Shown piece after piece: positions 61,701 to 64,000 of a stretch of 64,000 nucleotides of DNA (positions are counted from its first letter, which is position 1; the number at the start of each line of letters is the position of its first letter). The notes beneath the pieces were generated by a model. That model did not search any database. It saw only the letters and a list, made by a program, of their open reading frames with translations, and was not told the origin of the DNA. The translations under genes were made by a program, and so were the position numbers. Source of the DNA: Micromonospora pallida (GTDB taxonomy: Bacteria > Actinomycetota > Actinomycetes > Mycobacteriales > Micromonosporaceae); assembly GCF_900090325.1 (NCBI RefSeq), contig NZ_FMHW01000002.1, positions 1,736,001-1,800,000 of the forward strand. The letters run 5' to 3'.

Positions 61701-64000
61701 GATCCCCGGCGCCGGGTCGAGGATGTGCTGGACGGGCTCGCCGTCGGCCTCGGTGTAGACGGTGCGCAGGATCTCGTGCCGGGCGACGAGGTCGTCGACG
61801 GCGGCACGCAGGGCGTCGACGTCGACCGTGCCGTGGACCCGAGTGGTGACCGGCACGTTGTACGTCGCCGACGGACCCTCCACCCCGTGCAGGAACCACA
61901 GCCGCCGCTGGGCGGAGGAGAGCGGCAACGGGGTCGGACGGTCCGCCACCGCGGCGACCGGGGGACGCGAGGTGCCGGCGGTGAGGTGGGGTTCGAGGGC
62001 GGCCACGGTGGGGTTCTCGAAGAGCAGCCGGACGCCGATTTCGACGCCGAGCGTGGTGCGGACGCGGTTGACCAGGCGGGTGGCGAGCAGGGAGTGGCCG
62101 CCGAGGTCGAAGAAGTTGTCGCTGGTGCCGACCTCCGGCAGGCCGAGGACGGCGGCGAAGAGCTGGCAGAGTACGTCCTGCCGGGCGGTACGGGGGGCGG
62201 CGTGCGCGGTGGTGGTGTGGGTCGGCACCGGTAGGGCGGCGCGGTCGAGCTTGCCGTTCGCGGTCATCGGCAGGGCCGCCAGGGTCACGAAGGCCGTGGG
62301 GACCATGTACTCGGGCAGGTGCGTGGCCAGGTCCCGACGGAGCTCGCCGATGTCGACGCCGGTGTCGTCGGCGGCGGGCACGAGGTAGGCGACGAGCCGC
62401 TTCTCGCCGGGCTGGTCCTCCCGGACGATCACGGCGGCGTGCCGGATGTCGTCCCGGGCGGTGAGACTGGTCTCGATCTCCCCGAGTTCGATCCGGAAGC
62501 CGCGGATCTTGACCTGGTCGTCGGTCCGGCCGAGGAAGTGCAGGTGCCCGGTGGCGTCCCAGCGGACCAGGTCACCGGTGCGGTACATGCGGGCCCCGTC
62601 GGGGCCGTACGGGTCGGCGACGAACCGGGCGGCGGTCAGGTCGGCCCGGTTCACGTACCCCCGGGCCAGCCCGGGGCCGGCGACGTAGAGCTCACCGGGC
62701 ACCCCCACCGGCACCGGCTGCAACGACCCGTCCAGCACGTACAGATCGGTGTTGGTCACCGGAACGCCGATGGTGACCGGCTTGCCGGCGGGCAGCGGCC
62801 CGCCACTGGCGCAGACCGTCACCTCGGTGGGGCCGTAGGAGTTGACCAGCCGGTACTCGACGGACCAGGAGTCGACCAGCCACTGCGGACACGCCTCGCT
62901 CGCGGTGATCACCATCGCCCCGGCGGGGATCGTGCCGGCCGGCAGGGAAGCCAGCAGCGACGGGGTGACCGTCACGTGGGTGGTCCGGCCGACCAGGTCG
63001 TGGCCGGCACCGGGGGTGAGCAGCCGCTCCGGGTCGAAGGGCACCACGGCGCCACCGGCGAGCAGCGCCATCAGCATCTCCCAGACCGAGCCGTCGAAAC
63101 CGATCGAGGCGATCTGGAGCACGTGACTGCCGGGCCGGACCTCGAAGTCGCGCTGGTAGCGGTGGGCCAGTCGGCTGATGCCCCGGTGGGTGACCGTGAC
63201 GCCCTTCGGCGCACCCGTCGAGCCCGACGTGTAGATCACGTACGCGGCGTGGTCCAGGCCGAGCGGCGGACGCGGGTCGCCGTCGGACAGGGCCGCCACC
63301 TCCCGCCACAGGTCGTCGCCGACGAAGAGGATCTTCGCCGCCGGGACGTCGGGCAGCCGCTGCGGGTCGTCGACGAGGACGACCGGCGGCGCGATGTCCC
63401 GCAGCACGTACTCCTTGCGGGCCGTCGGGTACGCCGGGTCCACCGGCACGTAGCAGCCGCCCGCCTTGCTGATCGCCAGCAGGACGGTGACCAGGTCCAG
63501 TGACCGGCTCATCGACACGGTCACCGGCACGTCCGGGCCGACCCCCTGGGCGACCAGGTGGTGGGCGAGCCGGTTCGCGCGGGCGTTCAGCTCGCGGTAG
63601 CTGACCTCGGTACCGCCGTCGACGACCGCAACGGCCTCCGGGTGCTGCCGTACCTGCTGCTCGAAGATCGCCGGCAGGGTCTCGCAGGCCACCCGGGCGG
63701 TGCCGCTGTTGAAGCCGGCCAGGACCTGACGGCGCTCCTCGGCGGTCAGGATGTCCGTCGCGCCCAGCCGTCGCGCCGGGTCGGCGGCGACCTGTTCCAG
63801 CACGGCCACCAGCCGTCGCCCGAGCGCCTCCGCGCCGGCCTGGGTGAACAGGTCCGTCGCGTACGTGACCGTCAGCTCCAGCTCGCTGGTCCCCTCCGGG
63901 GAGACGAACCCGAGGAACAGGTCGAACTTCGCCGTCTCGAACGGGGGCTTCTCCGCCACGACGTCCAGCCCGTCGAGTTCCAGGACGAGTCCACGGTCGA
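58768..64000 (-). CDS. Nonribosomal peptide synthetase, dimodular 3' part (C-end, A, PCP, C, A, PCP), with a frameshift
   Basis: The gene enters from the right edge; codons run without a start to base 64000 inside a C-domain tail. Reading down: A1 about 63,730-62,270 (YTSGSTGAPKG), PCP1 near 62,100 (GGHSLLATRL), C2 about 61,935-60,640 (HHIAGDG), A2 about 60,560-59,110 (YTSGSTGEPKG), PCP2 near 58,950, end 58768. In C2, between PTDHPRP and ASYRAGR, the frame shifts; one extra base in the C5-G-C5 run (plus-strand G runs at 61285-61289 and 61291-61295) restores it. Hand-derived pocket codes are D-G-W-T-I-A-S-V-C-K for A1, close to GrsA and thus aromatic-like, and D-A-W-S-V-T-T-L-C-K for A2, unassigned. 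No epimerase or TE; the chain passes to the C-A-PCP-TE enzyme. Confidence 0.9.

Noticed and set aside
49957..64000. Vancomycin-type glycopeptide cluster
   Set aside because: Only the dpg genes fit. No Oxy P450s, epimerase domains, halogenase, glycosyltransferase or van genes are visible, and the terminal module is a plain C-A-PCP-TE.

Overview
The window is very GC-rich DNA with dense, long, codon-biased genes and a large share of secondary-metabolism genes. It looks like the chromosome of a filamentous actinomycete. Micromonosporaceae is my best guess, inferred from gene content, the SARP-type regulator and short palindromic repeats; no rRNA, tRNA or other marker gene settles it.

Bases 1-29,700 (plus strand) are a polyketide cluster whose upstream part lies outside the window. 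It opens with the end of a PksI/ECH2-type decarboxylase and a stand-alone ACP, both typical of beta-branching cassettes. Four type I PKS genes (833-25,030) follow, carrying five modules. Module 1 is KS-ACP with its AT missing, module 2 KS-AT-KR-ACP, module 3 KS-AT-DH-KR-ACP, module 4 KS-AT-DH-ER-KR-ACP, and module 5 KS-AT-degenerate DH-ACP-thioesterase. A type III PKS, a P450, a small membrane protein and a second P450 (broken by a one-base frameshift) complete the run. Close spacing and overlapping start/stop codons suggest one transcript ending at a hairpin near 29,770. A plausible logic is that the type I line makes a short reduced acyl chain, the type III PKS extends and cyclises it, and the P450s oxidise it.

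Bases 29,900-38,710 (plus strand) are a catabolic operon. It encodes a GntR/FCD regulator behind two palindromes, a tripartite tricarboxylate transporter (TctC, TctB, TctA), a cytosolic sialidase-fold protein, a DapA-family aldolase, an L-fucose-isomerase-like enzyme and an FGGY kinase. It probably imports and degrades an acidic sugar or sugar acid of unknown identity.

Bases 38,750-44,200 hold ordinary genes: a YrdC/Sua5 protein, a peptidoglycan amidase with a tiny secreted protein encoded just upstream, a D-amino-acid oxidase, a sulfite-oxidase-like protein and a diacylglycerol-kinase-like protein. Bases 44,360-47,820 hold an AfsR-like SARP regulator (DNA-binding, NB-ARC, TPR), an 18-residue peptide reading frame just after it, and a small LuxR-type HTH gene. 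Three heptamer repeats with exact 11-bp spacing lie between the regulator and the HTH gene.

Bases 47,930-64,000 (minus strand) are a nonribosomal peptide cluster that continues past the right edge. Read in the direction of transcription it has a dimodular NRPS (C-end/A/PCP/C/A/PCP, broken by a one-base frameshift), a stand-alone methyltransferase resembling the C-terminal domain of OvoA, a C-A-PCP-TE NRPS, dpgA-dpgB-dpgC-dpgD for 3,5-dihydroxyphenyl units, a PadR regulator behind a long inverted repeat, and an MFS exporter. No glycopeptide cross-linking P450s, epimerase domains or HpgT aminotransferase are seen here, so this appears to be a different dihydroxyphenylglycine-type peptide. I saw no tRNA, rRNA, CRISPR array, transposase or integrase.
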